From Agathobaculum hominis (GTDB lineage: Bacteria; Bacillota; Clostridia; Oscillospirales; Butyricicoccaceae): a stretch of 64,000 nt of DNA. Shown here piece by piece: positions 52,007 through 60,681 of the stretch. The stretch is from contig NZ_JACOPK010000008.1 of NCBI RefSeq assembly GCF_014288055.1, positions 84,910-148,909 on the forward strand, in the 5' to 3' direction. Each line of letters starts with the position of its first letter. The first letter of the stretch is position 1. A model generated the notes under the pieces. The model searched no databases and was not told the origin of the DNA. It was given only the letters and a program-made list of their open reading frames with translations. The position numbers were made by a program, and so were the translations under genes.

Positions 52007-53024
52007 CCCCTAGACCGGAAGCTGTTGAAAAATCCCAACGGCCTGATTTTAGGCACTCCCGGCAGCGGCAAGTCGTTTTCGGCAAAACGTGAGATCACCA
52101 ATGCGTTTCTCATCTGCCCCAAGGATGACATCATCATCTGTGATCCGGAGGGCGAATATACACCGTTGGTAGAGCGGCTGCACGGTCAGGTCATTAAGCT
52201 GTCGCCCACCGGCAAGGGCTACGACGGTTCGCCCTGCTACATCAATCAGATGGACTTGAATCTGGATTACAGCGACAATGATAACCCACTGAACCTGAAA
52301 TCCGACTTCATTCTGTCGCTGCGCGAGTTGATCGTCGGCGGCAAGGACGGGCTTGCCCCCTGTGGAAAAGACCATCATCGACCGCTGCGTGCGCATCGTC
52401 TACCGGGACTACCTCAATGACCCGAAACCGGAGAATATGCCGCTGCTGGAGGACTTGTATAACGCCCTCCATGCGCAGGATGAAAAGGAAGCGCAGTACA
52501 TCGCCACCGCCCTTGAAATCTACGTCACCGGCTCTCTGAATGTGTTCAACCATCACACGAACGTGGATGTGAATAGCCGCATCGTCTGCTACGACATCAA
52601 GGAGCTGGGCAAGCAGCTCAAAAAAATTGGGATGCTGGTGGTGCAGGATCAGGTCTGGAACCGTGTGACCATCAACCGCGCCGCCCATAAAACGACCCGC
52701 TACTACGTTTGGGGCGGCAGCAGTCCCTCCACCTCATTTGACTGTTCGGGCTTCGTCAGTTGGGTCATCAATCATTCCGGTTGGGATGCGGGCAAGCTGG
52801 GAGCGCAGGGACTTTGCAACATCTGTACGCCCATATCCTCTGCCAACGTCAAACCGGGCGATCTGGTGTTTTTCACCGGAACCTACGATACCCCCAGTGT
52901 CGGCCATGTGGGCATCTACGTCGGCAACAATATGATGATCCACTGTGGAGATCCGATCTCTTATGCGAACTTAAATTCAAGCTATTGGCAGTCCCATTTC
53001 TACCGCTATGGGCGCTTGCCGTAA
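52007..53024 (+). pseudogene. VirB4-type conjugation ATPase remnant fused to an NlpC/P60 tail
   Basis: LLKNPNGLILGTPGSGKSF and ICDPEGEYTPLVERL are the Walker A and following segment of the TraE/VirB4 ATPase of Tn1549/Tn916-type elements. The 5' third is missing. A run of five C near 52360 shifts the frame (GLAPCGKD in place of GLAPVEKT), and the sequence resumes with EKTIIDRCVRIVYRDYL in the next frame. After KTTRYY it passes directly into VWGGSSPSTSFDCSGFVSWV, the catalytic Cys region of a cell-wall NlpC/P60 hydrolase that normally belongs to the next gene. Both proteins are broken. Confidence 0.8.
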
Positions 53025-53039
53025 AGGAGAGTGAACGAT

Positions 53040-53279
53040 ATGAACCCGAAAATCATGAAGCTCCGTGGGGAGCTGGAGAAGAACAAAGGCAAAATCTCCG
53101 ATCTGCAAGGCCGCAACCGCGAGCTGAAAAAGCAGATTCGTGAGCTGGAGGACACCGACATCATCGGCATGGTGCGTGAGAACGGCATGACGATGGAGCG
53201 GTTTGCCGAGCTGTTCCGCCGTATGCAGGCCGCGCCTGCACCGGCCACTTCGGAAAAGGAGGCGTTGAACCATGACTAA
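53040..53279 (+). CDS. DUF4315-family conjugative-element protein
   Basis: The 79-residue coiled-coil protein (KLRGELEKNKGKISDLQGRN; ELKKQIRELEDTDIIGMV) is typical of the small gene found after the VirB4 and NlpC/P60 genes in Tn1549-like elements. AAGGAG lies before ATG 53040. It is intact, but its neighbours are not, so it is probably a leftover. It overlaps the next gene by 8 bases. Confidence 0.8.
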   Translation: MNPKIMKLRGELEKNKGKISDLQGRNRELKKQIRELEDTDIIGMVRENGMTMERFAELFRRMQAAPAPATSEKEALNHD

Positions 53280-53667
53280 AAACACACCGCGCATTTTTAT
53301 CAGCCTGCTGCTGATGCTCCTGTGCATCGGGATTCTCCCCGTTTCCGCCTTTGCCAGCGGCGGTGATTATCCTGATGATGCGCTGCCTGCCCGTGTGGGC
53401 TATGTGTACGGCAGCTATCTGACCGTCACCGACGCCGCCGACAGTACCGTGAGCATCGGCGGCATTACGCTTCCGTTTGATGAAAAGAAGCTGGCCGACC
53501 TCTGGCAGCTCCTTGTCGGCAGCATGACGGGCGGCAGCGACGCGCTGACACCGGACGGCAATCTGACGCTGATCGACGATATTGGCTCCAGCACCAAGGC
53601 AGGAAAACAGTTCATTACGTTGGAAAGCAAGAATGGTATCACTGCCGCCATTCCGAGGCGGACGTAG
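53272..53667 (+). pseudogene. Truncated CD1107/DUF4366-like secreted mobile-element protein
   Basis: The 131-residue frame has a signal peptide (FISLLLMLLCIGILPVSAFA) and segments typical of the CD1107-like family of conjugative elements (GNLTLIDDIGSSTKAGKQFIT). The family normally continues much further, with a membrane segment and tail. Here it breaks off after LESKNG, where sequence of a recombinase begins. AAGGAGG precedes the ATG. Confidence 0.65.
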
Positions 53668-54149
53668 AAAGCCGCTTCCACAAGATGCGCCTGAACGCCG
53701 CGGAGCTGGAACGGGCGGTATTCCTGACGCTGAAAAAGCAGATGGAAGCCACCACGCCGCTTGCCCCTGACGGTACGCTCCGGGTAGATGCTTCCGTACC
53801 GGAACGCGCCGAATATGAGCAGCAGATTGAGACGCTGCAAGACGGCAAGCGCACGTTGTATGAACGCTATCTCATGGGCGAGATCGACCTGAATACCTAC
53901 AAGGCGGAAAAAGCTACGTGCGATGAGCTGCTTCTGAAAACGAAAAACGCCTATGCCGCAGTATTGGCACAGGCAAAGCAGAAGCAGGACGAGCAGGCTC
54001 GGCAGGACAGCCGCAAGGAAGCGCCCAAAGCGATTTTCGATGCTGACACGCTGACCACCGAGCTGGCCGAGCTGCTGATCGACCGGGTGCTGGTGTACCC
54101 CGATAAGCGCATTGAGATTGCATATAAAATCCAAGACATTTTCGCTTGA
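53640..54149 (+). pseudogene. C-terminal fragment of a large serine recombinase
   Basis: The frame carries YHCRHSEADVESRFHKMRL, then ELERAVFLTLKKQ and a long coiled coil (EYEQQIETLQDGKRTLYERY) ending TELAELLIDRVLVYPDKRIE. This is the usual tail of large serine recombinases after the zinc ribbon. The catalytic N-terminal domain is missing. It overlaps the end of the truncated CD1107-like gene in another frame, marking a deletion junction. Confidence 0.7.
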
Positions 54150-54159
54150 GGTGGCAGAC

Positions 54160-54297
54160 ATGAAAATCGCTTTCTATTGCAGAGTGGACGGACAGGGCTT
54201 CGGCTTTGTCCTCCACGATGAAGCTGACAAGCTCCGCGAGTTTTTCGCCGAGCATCAGGATAAGCCTGTGCTTGAAAATCCATCAAGCGTAAGCTAA
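54160..54297 (+). CDS. Short ORF with a recombinase-like first ten residues
   Basis: The 45 residues begin MKIAFYCRVDGQG, like the start of serine recombinases (KIAxYCRVS), but the catalytic Ser is absent. It continues FGFVLHDEADKLREFF without a known match. GAGGTG precedes the ATG. It may be a deletion product or a small real gene of the element. Confidence 0.35.
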   Translation: MKIAFYCRVDGQGFGFVLHDEADKLREFFAEHQDKPVLENPSSVS

Positions 54298-54935
54298 AAA
54301 TTTTTTGTCGTGTGCTTGACATACGGGTGCCTGAGATCATGCACTCGAATGACTTTCAGGTTATTCCTCTGGAGAAGTTCCTTAAAGTGACGGGTAATAT
54401 AATCTGGCTTGAACAGCGTTCCCATGTCATTGACAAACACGAAATCCAGATAGTTTGTATCATATGATTTGCGGTACAGCTTCTGATTTTGCATTTGTTC
54501 CTCACGACGCTGAAGCAGCTCTTTCTCGATTATCGGGACCAGCGGAAGGCGGCGGCCGCAGCAGCATTCTTCGGTTGAGAGTGTACCCATATCACCGAGC
54601 ATATATCGCAGACGCGGCTGAACATAATTGGTCAGATCAGTGATCGCAAGCACACCGCTCTGTCCGTTCAGCACCGGTTCATATGTGACAGGGTCAAGAA
54701 CCTCTATGATACAGTTTTCTGCAGTGATGTGAATGCCGCCGGACGGACAGGTGTAGGCGAGGATACCGGCATCACGTGCACCGTATTCGTTTGCCACCGG
54801 ACAGTCGAATACACGCGCGATCAAATCTTCCTGCCACTTTTCAGCTGAGCCTGCTTGCTGAGCTCGATCGGACTGCCCCAGAGCATGACACTGCGGCTTC
54901 CCAGGGTGATGCCATACCAGCTGAGGCCGCGCCAT
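54294..54935 (-). pseudogene. Chimeric remnant: CapK-like adenylating enzyme joined to integrase tail
   Basis: The first part (ANEYGARDAGILAYTCPSGG, GVLAITDLTNYVQPRLRYMLGDMG) is the C-terminal half of a CapK/phenylacetate-CoA ligase-like enzyme. From about LPLVPIIEKELLQRREEQ it turns in frame into a tyrosine integrase segment (KPDYITRHFKELL..RVHDLRHPYVK) that stops before the catalytic Tyr. The N-terminal reading is frameshift noise. Neither half can work, so this is a fusion created by deletion. Confidence 0.7.
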
Positions 54936-54943
54936 CGTGCCGC

Positions 54944-55095
54944 TTAACGGCGAAAATGCATGTCAGCAGTATTTAAATCAATGATCGGCTTGCTGTGCAG
55001 GCGAGCAAAACGGGCGGCATTGTTAATTTCTGCAGATGGCATATCAGATGCAATAATCAGACAATCCGCTTGCTCGAGAAAACGCCGTTTTTCCC
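54944..55095 (-). pseudogene. Short coding remnant without a start codon
   Basis: The frame on the minus strand reads FLEQADCLIIASDMPSAEIN and LHSKPIIDLNTADMHFRR before a TAA at 54944-54946. An upstream in-frame stop leaves no start codon. It looks like a fragment of a larger unidentified gene lying against the CapK-integrase chimera. Confidence 0.3.
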
Positions 55096-55221
55096 GCCTG
55101 TAAATTCAAAATTCCACCATAAAACTGTGGTTTTTATCATTTTTCACCAAAACGAACAAAAACACAGCATGAATTTCATTATTTTCAACGCAATATTCCG
55201 TGTGGCGCGGCGCAGGAAATA

Positions 55222-55230
55222 TGGTATAAT
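55222..55230 (+). promoter_or_regulatory. Extended -10 promoter of the plus-strand Spo0A-like gene
   Basis: TGGTATAAT, a TGn plus perfect -10, lies 47 bases before ATG 55278. The preceding bases give no good -35. Confidence 0.55.
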
Positions 55231-55277
55231 ATACAATATAAATAATGAATTATTATGCACTTTCGGGAGGTGTAACT

Positions 55278-55757
55278 ATGGATAAGAACATGAATAAGGA
55301 CGATTTTATGAACGATCTGTACGATTACCTCTGGATGCCGGAGAATGAGCAGGGAGCGCTGTACCTGCATCAGAATATCCTGTTCGGCCGCGCGGCTGAC
55401 GAGGAGAAAATTGCCTGCGCAACCCTTCCGTATCTGTTCCGGCTCGGCATCACACCGCAGATGCGCGGTTATGAAATTTTGTGCCGCGCCGTTATCCTGT
55501 ACCTCCTTGACGGCATTCAGAATTCGACTCACCTTGCCTTGCTCATGACGATTGCCGTCGAGCGCGGCACCTCGCTTGCTTCTGTGGAGCGCGCCTGCGC
55601 CGCTGCGGTCAGATATGCGTGGAACGAGGGGTATATGTCCGCAGACGATGAGGGTCCCGATGCCATCACGTTCCACGAAATGCCGACAGTGACACAGTTT
55701 ATCGACCGTCTTGCAGCGGCTGTCCGGAGCAAGCTCGGCGACGAAATCAAGCTCTAA
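55278..55757 (+). CDS. Spo0A C-terminal-domain-like DNA-binding protein (divergent)
   Basis: A 159-residue protein lacking a receiver domain. Residues about 45-155 follow the Spo0A effector fold: LPYLFRLGITPQMRGYEILCRAVI, then TIAVERGTSLASVERACAAAVRYAWNEG and TVTQFIDRLAAAVRSKL. The recognition-helix area departs from Spo0A (SVERACAAAVRYAW for the usual RVERAIRHAIEVAW), so its target may differ from the 0A box. The start is ATG 55278 with GGGAGG. It converges on a paralogue. Confidence 0.75.
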   Translation: MDKNMNKDDFMNDLYDYLWMPENEQGALYLHQNILFGRAADEEKIACATLPYLFRLGITPQMRGYEILCRAVILYLLDGIQNSTHLALLMTIAVERGTSLASVERACAAAVRYAWNEGYMSADDEGPDAITFHEMPTVTQFIDRLAAAVRSKLGDEIKL

Positions 55758-55861
55758 GTGGGCGGTATATCAGGTATTGCGGCGAAAACCGTGCTTTTAT
55801 CAGCAGGTAAAATCCGTCCACTGCTCGCGCTTGCCCTATACTTCAGCATCGTTTTAATTTT

Positions 55862-55889
55862 GCAGCTGCCTTTCGGTAGCTGCTTTTTA
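55862..55889 (+). terminator. Terminator between the convergent Spo0A-like genes
   Basis: GCAGCT and AGCTGC pair across CCGAAAGG-type inner bases and are followed by TTTTT. Confidence 0.6.
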
Positions 55890-55946
55890 TGCAGAAAAGC
55901 TGCCGTTTGTACGTAAAAACGGACGTTATTTCCCATTTTTCGGCGT

Positions 55947-56384
55947 TTAAAGCCCGATTGCCGTGCCATATACGAGCCGGATCATATCCGCAAACGCGGT
56001 GATGCAGCCCTTGTTTGTCGGCTTGCGGCGGAACGTCAGAAGCGCCGTGCACGGGTCGCCCTTTATGCCGCGCAGGCCGCCGTTGTTCCATGCCGTCGCA
56101 ATCGCATGGCGAATCGCGCGCTCCACCGCGCTGACCGTCGTACCGTGCTCCAGAGCAATCCGGGGGTAAATCGTTTTGGTAATCTCTCTTATTTCCGACG
56201 GATTGAGTAAAAACTCGACCACCGCACTGCGTAGGTAGCAGTATCCCGTAACATGCGGCGGGATACCAAGCTGGTAAAGATAGGGCGTCAAGCGAAATTC
56301 AATCTCCCGCGCAAGAGCAGAGTGTTCTTTTTCGACAGATTCCGCTTTTTCCACAACAACTGCATCATCCATCATCAACATCAT
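55947..56384 (-). CDS. Spo0A C-terminal-domain-like DNA-binding protein (conserved)
   Basis: A 145-residue protein without a receiver domain. It matches the Spo0A DNA-binding domain closely: LTPYLYQLGIPPHVTGYCYLRSAV, then ITKTIYPRIALEHGTTVSAVERAIRHAIATAW and KPTNKGCITAFADMIRL. It could compete with or modulate Spo0A at 0A boxes, or act without phosphorylation. The start is ATG 56384 after GGAGG; the frame runs back to 56456. The first 30 residues are Met/Val/Glu-rich and not conserved. Confidence 0.82.
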   Translation of the reverse strand: MMLMMDDAVVVEKAESVEKEHSALAREIEFRLTPYLYQLGIPPHVTGYCYLRSAVVEFLLNPSEIREITKTIYPRIALEHGTTVSAVERAIRHAIATAWNNGGLRGIKGDPCTALLTFRRKPTNKGCITAFADMIRLVYGTAIGL

Positions 56385-56871
56385 AACCACGACCTCCGAT
56401 AAACAATTCTCTTGAATATGGTATGCAGAAAGGAAATTTCCTTCTTTGATTCCCATTATATCATGAGAAAAAACAGGAAAAAAGAAGAAAAATTCGATGG
56501 ATTATCCATAATCTTACTGCTGCGTCGAAAATCGAGGCGCTGAACAGCAGGTTGCACAAACGGACGCGGAAAATCCCTCTTTTCGCGCTAAGATTCCGTT
56601 AACCGAAAGACTTCAAGGCCGTCTGAGAATGCGCCGCAGGAAGCCCCGGCCGCCCTCCGGATGAACGACCGCTTAACCTGTTTTTCACACTGCGTGTCAA
56701 TATTGTGCAAAAATACTTCAAATTGCTGTAAAAAACGTCGAATGGCACGCTGTACGGTTTGAACTGTGCTCTTCTATGAAATTTTATATAAAATGAACAA
56801 ATTCGACATGAAACGACAGGATACGGTATTGCCGGACCGCCGAAGTGCGGTGCGCGAAGCCGAAACCGTTC
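56385..56871. other. Intergenic stretch upstream of rpiA
   Basis: About 490 bases without a convincing gene or RNA. It should hold the promoter of the minus-strand Spo0A-like gene. I see no strong repeat or hairpin. Confidence 0.3.
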
Positions 56872-56900
56872 TTGACCTTTACAGCGTTTCATCTTATAAT
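56872..56900 (+). promoter_or_regulatory. rpiA promoter
   Basis: TTGACC (56872-56877), a 17-base spacer and TATAAT (56895-56900) lie 70 bases before the rpiA ATG. Confidence 0.75.
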
Positions 56901-56969
56901 AAAAGATGAATAGTTACCCTTTTAAAGCACCCGTTAAACGGTATCAAACTCTGAGGAGGACGAAATAAA

Positions 56970-57647
56970 ATGGATATGAAAAAACTTGCAGGCGATAAGG
57001 CTGCCACTTATGTAAAGGACGGCATGGTAGTCGGTCTGGGTACCGGCTCGACCGCTTACCATATGGTAAACGCGGTAGGCGAAATGGTCAAGAACGGTCT
57101 GAAGATTCAGGCGATCCCGACCTCCAAGGCTACCGAGGCGCAGGCGCGTGAGCTGGGCATCCCGCTGCTCACCATCGACGAGCTCGACCACGTTGACCTC
57201 GCGATCGACGGCGTAGACGAGATCGACCCGCAGTTCAACGCCATCAAGGGCGGCGGCGGCGCACTGTACCGCGAGAAGGTTGTCGCTTCCATGGCCAAGG
57301 AAGTCATCTGGATCATGGACGAGTCCAAGCTCGTCGACAAGATCGGCGCATTCCATCTGCCGGTCGAGATCGCGCAGTACGGCTCCAAGCAGGCGATGGA
57401 GCGCATGGCCGGCTACGGCTGGAACCCGGTTCTCCGCGTCCGCGACGGCAAGACCTTCGTCACCGATAACGGCAACTATATCGCAGATCTGCACCTCGGC
57501 GCAGGCTTCGACATTCAGGACGTTTACTCCAAGCTGACCGGCATGCTCGGCGTTCTGGAGCACGGCCTGTTCCTCAATATGTGCAAGCGCATGATCGTCG
57601 GCCACTCTGACGGTACGGTCGATGTCATCGAGAACCCGTCCAAGTAA
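56970..57647 (+). CDS. rpiA: Ribose-5-phosphate isomerase A
   Basis: Interconverts ribose 5-phosphate and ribulose 5-phosphate in the pentose phosphate pathway. The 225-residue length is standard. Phosphate-binding VGLGTGSTAYHMV, catalytic DGVDEIDPQFNAIKGGGGAL with Asp and Glu, and WIMDESKLVD with Lys are all intact. GAGGAGG precedes the ATG. It is followed after 33 bases by a membrane protein gene with no terminator between. Confidence 0.97.
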   Translation: MDMKKLAGDKAATYVKDGMVVGLGTGSTAYHMVNAVGEMVKNGLKIQAIPTSKATEAQARELGIPLLTIDELDHVDLAIDGVDEIDPQFNAIKGGGGALYREKVVASMAKEVIWIMDESKLVDKIGAFHLPVEIAQYGSKQAMERMAGYGWNPVLRVRDGKTFVTDNGNYIADLHLGAGFDIQDVYSKLTGMLGVLEHGLFLNMCKRMIVGHSDGTVDVIENPSK

Positions 57648-57680
57648 GACGGGCGGCATCCCACAGCAGGAGGAATGAAC

Positions 57681-58454
57681 ATGGATTATAACGAGCGAAA
57701 CGGTTCGTACAGCGACGACGAGCTGCTCAGCCGCTTTTCGCGCCCGGAGACGCCGCGCACGACCGTGCAGGACGATATCCCGGACGACCCGGCCGCGCTT
57801 CGCCGAGACCGCGGCCCGCGCCCCGGCATCCGCATGGCGAGCGGCCGCCCGATGCGCGGCATGAAAATGCAGCGCCCGGCAGGACGCAAAGGCGGCCCGA
57901 ACTACCGTGCGGCGCTCTGCGGCGCGGTTCTCGCGTTCTTCGTGATCGCCCTGCTGTTCTTCGTCCTGTTTATGTCGCGCGGCGGCAAAATCAAGGAGCT
58001 GAACAGCCAGATCGACACGCTGGGTCAGGACAAGCAGTCGCTTTCCGCGCAGATCACCTCGCTCCAGCAGCAGGTCGACACCCTGACCGCGAGCATGACG
58101 AGCGCTCTGCCTGACGCGACCGTGGCAGACACCAACACTATCGCGGACCTCATTCCGCAGCTTGCAGACGGCAGCACTTATGTCGTACAGAGCTCGGCCT
58201 CGCAGCTCCGCTATATCAAGGTCCCGGAGGGCTATCTGAGCGACAAGCTCGGCGAATACCGCGACAACTCGTCGGCTTACGCCGCAGCACAGGGCGACGC
58301 GCCGATCTGCACGTATTATGTGCTGTTCACCGACCGCGTCATCGGCCTTGCTGAGGGCAACGTCGGCTTCGTCAGCATGGACAGAGCCGCGACCGGCAGC
58401 ACGACCACCACGCCGGACGGCTTCTACGATTTCGTCGCATCGTTCTTCAAGTAA
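57681..58454 (+). CDS. Single-span membrane protein with coiled coil, unknown function
   Basis: Of 257 residues, a disordered Arg/Pro/Gly-rich cytoplasmic part (RPGIRMASGRPMRGMKMQRP) leads to one transmembrane helix (about residues 75-97, AVLAFFVIALLFFVLFMSRG). A coiled coil (IDTLGQDKQSLSAQITSLQQ) and a small outer globular domain follow. ATG 57681 is preferred to 57675 for its spacing from GGAGG. The topology recalls FtsB/FtsL-type or envelope scaffold proteins, but no family is certain. Confidence 0.65.
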   Translation: MDYNERNGSYSDDELLSRFSRPETPRTTVQDDIPDDPAALRRDRGPRPGIRMASGRPMRGMKMQRPAGRKGGPNYRAALCGAVLAFFVIALLFFVLFMSRGGKIKELNSQIDTLGQDKQSLSAQITSLQQQVDTLTASMTSALPDATVADTNTIADLIPQLADGSTYVVQSSASQLRYIKVPEGYLSDKLGEYRDNSSAYAAAQGDAPICTYYVLFTDRVIGLAEGNVGFVSMDRAATGSTTTTPDGFYDFVASFFK

Positions 58455-58458
58455 ACAG

Positions 58459-58513
58459 CAAAGGCAGCTGCTTCGCATCGGCTTTCCGACGCGGCGGCTG
58501 CCTGCCTTTTTCG
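58459..58513 (+). terminator. Probable terminator after the coiled-coil membrane protein gene
   Basis: AGGCAGC pairs with GCTGCCT over a long internal region that also holds GCATCGG/CCGACGC, then GCCTTTTT. Confidence 0.5.
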
Positions 58514-58541
58514 AATAGAAGGGAGAAAGGGGCGATTTCTT

Positions 58542-59312
58542 ATGAGAACACCGGAGGAACAGCTGGTGGATGCCAGTCTGGAAATAGGGAAGGCGCTGCT
58601 GCTCGCCGGGGGCGAGGTGACGCGCGTCGAGGACACCATCACGCGCATCCTGCACGCCTACGGCATGCGCGAGATCGGTGTATTTACCATCACCTCGCTC
58701 ATCGAGGTGACAGCCTGCACACCGGACGGCGATGAGATCGTAAAGGCGCGGCGGATCGCCGGCAGCTATGCAACCGACCTCGACCGTGTGGAGCGGCTGA
58801 ACGCGCTCTCGCGCGAGATCTGCGCGCAGTGTCCGCCGCCGCAGACGCTCGCCGCCCGCATCGAGGCGATCAGACGGCCGCGTACCGAGGCGGCGTGGAT
58901 CAGCTATGCCGGCGCGGTGCTGACCGCGTGCAGCTTTGCGGTGTTTTTCGGCGGCTCAGCGGCCGATATCCCCGCCGCCGCCATACTGGCCTGCCTCATC
59001 TGCTGGATGGACCGCAGAGGCTTTTACAAGAAGGCAAATCAGCTGCTGTTCTATCTGCTCTGCTCGATGCTGACCGGCTTTCTCGGCTGCGTGCTCGTCC
59101 GCATGGGCGTAGGTGTCCACCTCGATAAAATCCTCATCGGCTGCATCATGCTGACCATACCGGGCATCTCGATCACCTACGCGATGCGCGATATGCTGCT
59201 CGGCGAGAGCATTACCGGCCTGTTCCGCTTTATCGAGTCGCTGCTCATCGCCGCGACCATCGCGGGCGGCTTTCTGCTGTCCACCGTAGTGGCAGAGGGG
59301 GTGCTGGGATGA
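58542..59312 (+). CDS. Threonine/serine exporter family protein, larger subunit (ThrE N-terminal type)
   Basis: The 256-residue protein has a soluble N-terminal domain (LLLAGGEVTRVEDTITRILH, RRIAGSYATDLDRVERLNAL) and about five membrane spans ending ITGLFRFIESLLIA. This matches the DUF1212/ThrE family, in which export of threonine and serine has been shown for the Corynebacterium ThrE. In this organism ThrE is split, and the next gene supplies the remaining spans. AGGGAG/AAGGGG precedes the ATG. Confidence 0.85.
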   Translation: MRTPEEQLVDASLEIGKALLLAGGEVTRVEDTITRILHAYGMREIGVFTITSLIEVTACTPDGDEIVKARRIAGSYATDLDRVERLNALSREICAQCPPPQTLAARIEAIRRPRTEAAWISYAGAVLTACSFAVFFGGSAADIPAAAILACLICWMDRRGFYKKANQLLFYLLCSMLTGFLGCVLVRMGVGVHLDKILIGCIMLTIPGISITYAMRDMLLGESITGLFRFIESLLIAATIAGGFLLSTVVAEGVLG

Positions 59313-59734
59313 GTCAGATCATTGCAAGCATAATCGGCAGCATCGGGTTTTCCATCGTGTTCGGCATCCGCCGGGCATATATGCTCCCCATCGCTGTCAA
59401 CGCAGGCCTGTCCTGGGCGGTGTATCTGCTCGTGAACGGCTTTGCCGGGGACTTTGCCGCCAACATGGTCTCCGCCATGTTCTGCAGCCTTGTCGCGGCG
59501 CTGATGGCGCGGCGGCTGCGCGTGCCGACGGTCGTGCTGCAAATGCCGGCGACCGTCCCGATGATCCCCGGCGGCAGCCTGTACTACACCATCTACTACG
59601 TCTTTGCGGGCGATATGCCGACCGCGAAGAGCTACTTTTTCTTCACCGCACGCGCCGTTTTCGGCATGGCGATCGGCTTTGCGGTCGTGAGCGTGCTGTT
59701 TAAGACGATCGACGCAAGAAAAGCCGCACGCTGA
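59309..59734 (+). CDS. Threonine/serine exporter family protein, smaller subunit (ThrE_2/DUF3815 type)
   Basis: A 141-residue four-span membrane protein (IIGSIGFSIVFGIRR; QMPATVPMIPGGSLYYTIYY). The conserved PG-S-Y loop is present. Its ATG overlaps the stop of the larger subunit gene by four bases (ATGA), typical of a coupled pair that forms one transporter. Confidence 0.87.
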   Translation: MSQIIASIIGSIGFSIVFGIRRAYMLPIAVNAGLSWAVYLLVNGFAGDFAANMVSAMFCSLVAALMARRLRVPTVVLQMPATVPMIPGGSLYYTIYYVFAGDMPTAKSYFFFTARAVFGMAIGFAVVSVLFKTIDARKAAR

Positions 59735-59750
59735 CACAGGATTTTCAATA

Positions 59751-59797
59751 AAAAAGCAGGGAAACCGAGGCAACTGTTCCGGTTTCCCTGCTTTTTG
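59751..59797. terminator. Bidirectional terminator between the exporter and folD
   Basis: AAAAAGCAGGGAAACCG pairs with CGGTTTCCCTGCTTTTT. Confidence 0.88.
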
Positions 59798-59804
59798 CTT
59801 TATA

Positions 59805-60656
59805 TTAGAGGTTGTGCTGGAGCTTTGCCGCCTTGAGCGTATTCTTCATCAGCATGGTGATGGTCATCGGGCCTGCACCGCCCGGGACCGGGGTCATATA
59901 GGACGCCTTGTCCATTACCTCGGGCGCAACATCGCCGCAGACCTTGCCCTCGGCGTTGCGGTTGATGCCGACGTCGATGACGACCGCACCCTCCTTGACC
60001 ATATCCGGGGTGATGAAGCCGGCCTTGCCGACGGCCGCGACCAGAATATCCGCGCGGCGGCAGACCTCAGCGAGATCCTGCGTGCGGCTGTGGCAGATGG
60101 TCACAGTGCCGTGACGGTGCAGCAGCAGCATGGCCATCGGCTTGCCGACGATATTCGAGCGTCCGACAACGACGCACTCCTTGCCCCTGGGGTCGATCTG
60201 GTACTCGTCGAGCAGCTCCATCACGCCTGCCGGGGTGCAGGGCACGAAATCGAAATTGCCGACCATGATCTTGCCGACGTTGACCGGATGGAACGCATCG
60301 ACGTCCTTCCGCGGGTCGATGGCGTCGATGACGGCCTGCTCCGAGATGTGCTTCGGCACCGGCATCTGACACAGGATACCCGAGATCTGGGGACTTTCGT
60401 TGAGCTGCGCGATCAGGCCGAGCAGCTCCTCCTGCGAGGTCTCCTCGGGCAGGGCGTACTTTTCGCTGTAAAAGCCGCACTGCTCGCAGGCGCGCTCCTT
60501 GTTGCGCACATAGATCTCGCTGGCCGGGTCGTTGCCGACGATAATGACCGCAAGGCCGGGCGTCACGCCCTTTTTCTTCAGCTCCTCGGTCTCCGCGAGG
60601 ATACTGCCGCGCACCTTGGCGGACAGCGCCTTGCCGTCCATTCTTACTGCACTCAT
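59805..60656 (-). CDS. folD: Bifunctional methylenetetrahydrofolate dehydrogenase/cyclohydrolase
   Basis: Interconverts 5,10-methylene- and 10-formyl-tetrahydrofolate. In its 283 residues are the folate-binding EIYVRNKERACEQCG (catalytic Lys), QMPVPKHI, the NADP-site GRSNIVGKPMAMLL and the C-terminal VPGGAGPMTITMLM, where Ala replaces the common Val. The start is ATG 60656 with AAGGAG; the frame is open to 60716. It follows lgt by 25 bases and is probably cotranscribed. Confidence 0.96.
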   Translation of the reverse strand: MSAVRMDGKALSAKVRGSILAETEELKKKGVTPGLAVIIVGNDPASEIYVRNKERACEQCGFYSEKYALPEETSQEELLGLIAQLNESPQISGILCQMPVPKHISEQAVIDAIDPRKDVDAFHPVNVGKIMVGNFDFVPCTPAGVMELLDEYQIDPRGKECVVVGRSNIVGKPMAMLLLHRHGTVTICHSRTQDLAEVCRRADILVAAVGKAGFITPDMVKEGAVVIDVGINRNAEGKVCGDVAPEVMDKASYMTPVPGGAGPMTITMLMKNTLKAAKLQHNL

Positions 60657-60681
60657 GCTGTTTCTCTCCTTATGATAATGA

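Noticed and set aside
56599..56892. 97-residue minus-strand frame upstream of rpiA
   Set aside because: No motifs; it runs through the rpiA promoter and has no ribosome binding site.
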